In this document: positions 63,325 through 64,000 of the stretch, one piece after another
How the letters are laid out: each line of letters opens with the position of its first letter
Numbering within the stretch: the first letter of the stretch is position 1
Origin: CAMDMI01 sp044379485
GTDB taxonomy: Bacteria > Bacteroidota > Bacteroidia > Cytophagales > Flexibacteraceae
Length of the DNA stretch: 64,000 bases
Assembly: GCA_044379485.1 (NCBI GenBank)
Contig: JBIPOE010000004.1
Span: 55,992-119,991, forward strand
Direction: 5' to 3'
The notes under the pieces: generated by a model
What the model was told of the DNA's origin: nothing
Databases searched by the model: none
Seen by the model: only the letters and a program-made list of their open reading frames with translations
Program-made: the position numbers and the translations under genes

Positions 63325-63907
63325 CCGAAATAATTTTTAATGCGTTGAATTTTTGAATATTGTGAACTGTAAATAATTCGTCTTCGATTTGTTTTTCAGC
63401 AATCAATTCCGATTCTGCTGTAGAGTTGTCATAGATCAATAATGAATCAACCTTATTGCAATATAGCATAAAAAGATTTTTTATTCCGGCTTTATATCTT
63501 CGCTCAATTACATTTGCTTCAATATTGTGGCCTCCTTCTGCAACTCTTTTTCGGACTCTGTCTTTTGCTAAATCAATTGATTCCAGCCAAAAGAAAATTA
63601 ATGTAACGTAATAGCCTTTTGACCTGACCTCTTCTATTGTTTTTATGAATGATTTTGTAGAAAGTGTTGTTTCAAATGAAAAGTCCTGATTTGAGTTAAT
63701 CAACTCATCTATTCTTTTAAGCATTAATCTTCCTGCTTCAATTGACACATTTTCTGGTTGAAACGGTGAAAGTCCTCTGGCTATTTCATCTGCGTTTACA
63801 AACTCTTTACAGTTTAGAAGATCAGGAAGTATGTTGAAAGAGGCTGTTGTTTTACCAGCACCATTACAACCGCTTATTATGTATAGCCTCTTTTCCTGCA
63901 TGCTCAA
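63314..63907 (-). CDS. Zeta-toxin-like P-loop kinase
   Basis: A 197-residue protein. Walker A 'GCNGAGKT' is at residues 13-20, 'FVNADEIARGLSP' (37-49) matches the zeta-toxin N-(P/A)-D-E-I region, 'SFETTLSTKSF' follows near residue 77, and 'RVRKRVAEGGHNI' near residue 117 carries the lid arginines and the GGH motif. Zeta toxins phosphorylate UDP-GlcNAc; more distant members have other targets or are not toxins. It overlaps a 48-residue downstream gene and is bracketed by copies of a dispersed repeat. The kinase fold is certain, the toxin role likely. Confidence 0.85.
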   Translation of the reverse strand: MSMQEKRLYIISGCNGAGKTTASFNILPDLLNCKEFVNADEIARGLSPFQPENVSIEAGRLMLKRIDELINSNQDFSFETTLSTKSFIKTIEEVRSKGYYVTLIFFWLESIDLAKDRVRKRVAEGGHNIEANVIERRYKAGIKNLFMLYCNKVDSLLIYDNSTAESELIAEKQIEDELFTVHNIQKFNALKIISDEQ

Positions 63908-63965
63908 AGGTAGAGAACTTTCCTCTTACAGCAAAAACAGGCTTGCCGCCAACAAGGATATTTCT

Positions 63966-64000
63966 TATCGGGCAAGGCTCCTTGCCTTGTTCGGACTATT
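63966..64000 (+). repeat. Dispersed repeat, copy C (cut by window end)
   Basis: ATCGGGCAAGGCTCCTTGCC and TTGTTCGGACTATT match the first 35 bases of copies A and B with three changes. The rest lies outside the window. Confidence 0.75.

Overview
The window reads as a chromosomal segment of a gliding or T9SS-bearing member of the Bacteroidota, most like Cytophagales-type lineages. The evidence is the gldL-gldM-gldN genes, several secreted proteins with type IX (Por) C-terminal sorting domains, tRNA promoters with the Bacteroidota -7 motif TAnnTTTG, TTG starts, and single-copy housekeeping genes of Bacteroidota type. Most genes sampled by eye have a GC content in the high 30s percent. No species is assigned.

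Region 1 (1-9.8 kb) is core genome. The type IX secretion/gliding motor genes gldL (cut by the window edge), gldM and gldN converge on pyrR-pyrB. A tRNA-Tyr, tRNA-Gly, tRNA-Thr and tuf cluster follows, then tRNA-Trp, secE, nusG, rplK, rplA, rplJ and rplL. The usual rpoB-rpoC do not follow rplL; a tmRNA gene does.

Region 2 (9.8-24.3 kb) is a surface and envelope block. A 2592-residue secreted T9SS protein and a 721-residue T9SS protein with a similar C-terminal half flank a three-gene run: an LpxH-like phosphoesterase, a glycosyltransferase and a GH1 glycosidase.

Region 3 (24.4-36.7 kb) holds radA, a two-component system, a YqgE protein and a minus-strand series: a PrsW-like membrane protease, kdsA and kpsF (Kdo synthesis), a sugar isomerase/epimerase, a DUF1080 protein and a large ThuA/sorbosone-dehydrogenase/PKD/cytochrome c protein. 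The last three resemble keto-sugar or glycoside catabolism sets.

Region 4 (37-52.7 kb) has a SoFic-like Fic protein with operator-like repeats upstream, an AAA ATPase, anmK coupled to an unrecognised gene, dnaX, an FKBP/Wzz-like/lipoprotein run, a 1412-residue TPR-CHAT protein, an inositol-phosphatase-like gene and a GHMP kinase closest by eye to L-arabinokinase.

Region 5 (52.8-64 kb) is the accessory end. A two-gene operon encodes an SUMF1-fold secreted protein and a 2228-residue T9SS protein with sixteen 44-residue tandem repeats. Next come a duplicated scrap of that gene's 3' end, a family of about 155-170 bp repeats, four 41-bp palindromic tandem repeats, a possible toxin remnant and a zeta-like kinase gene overlapping a small downstream gene. 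The repeats bracket this toxin-like cassette, which is the best candidate for recent rearrangement in the window.
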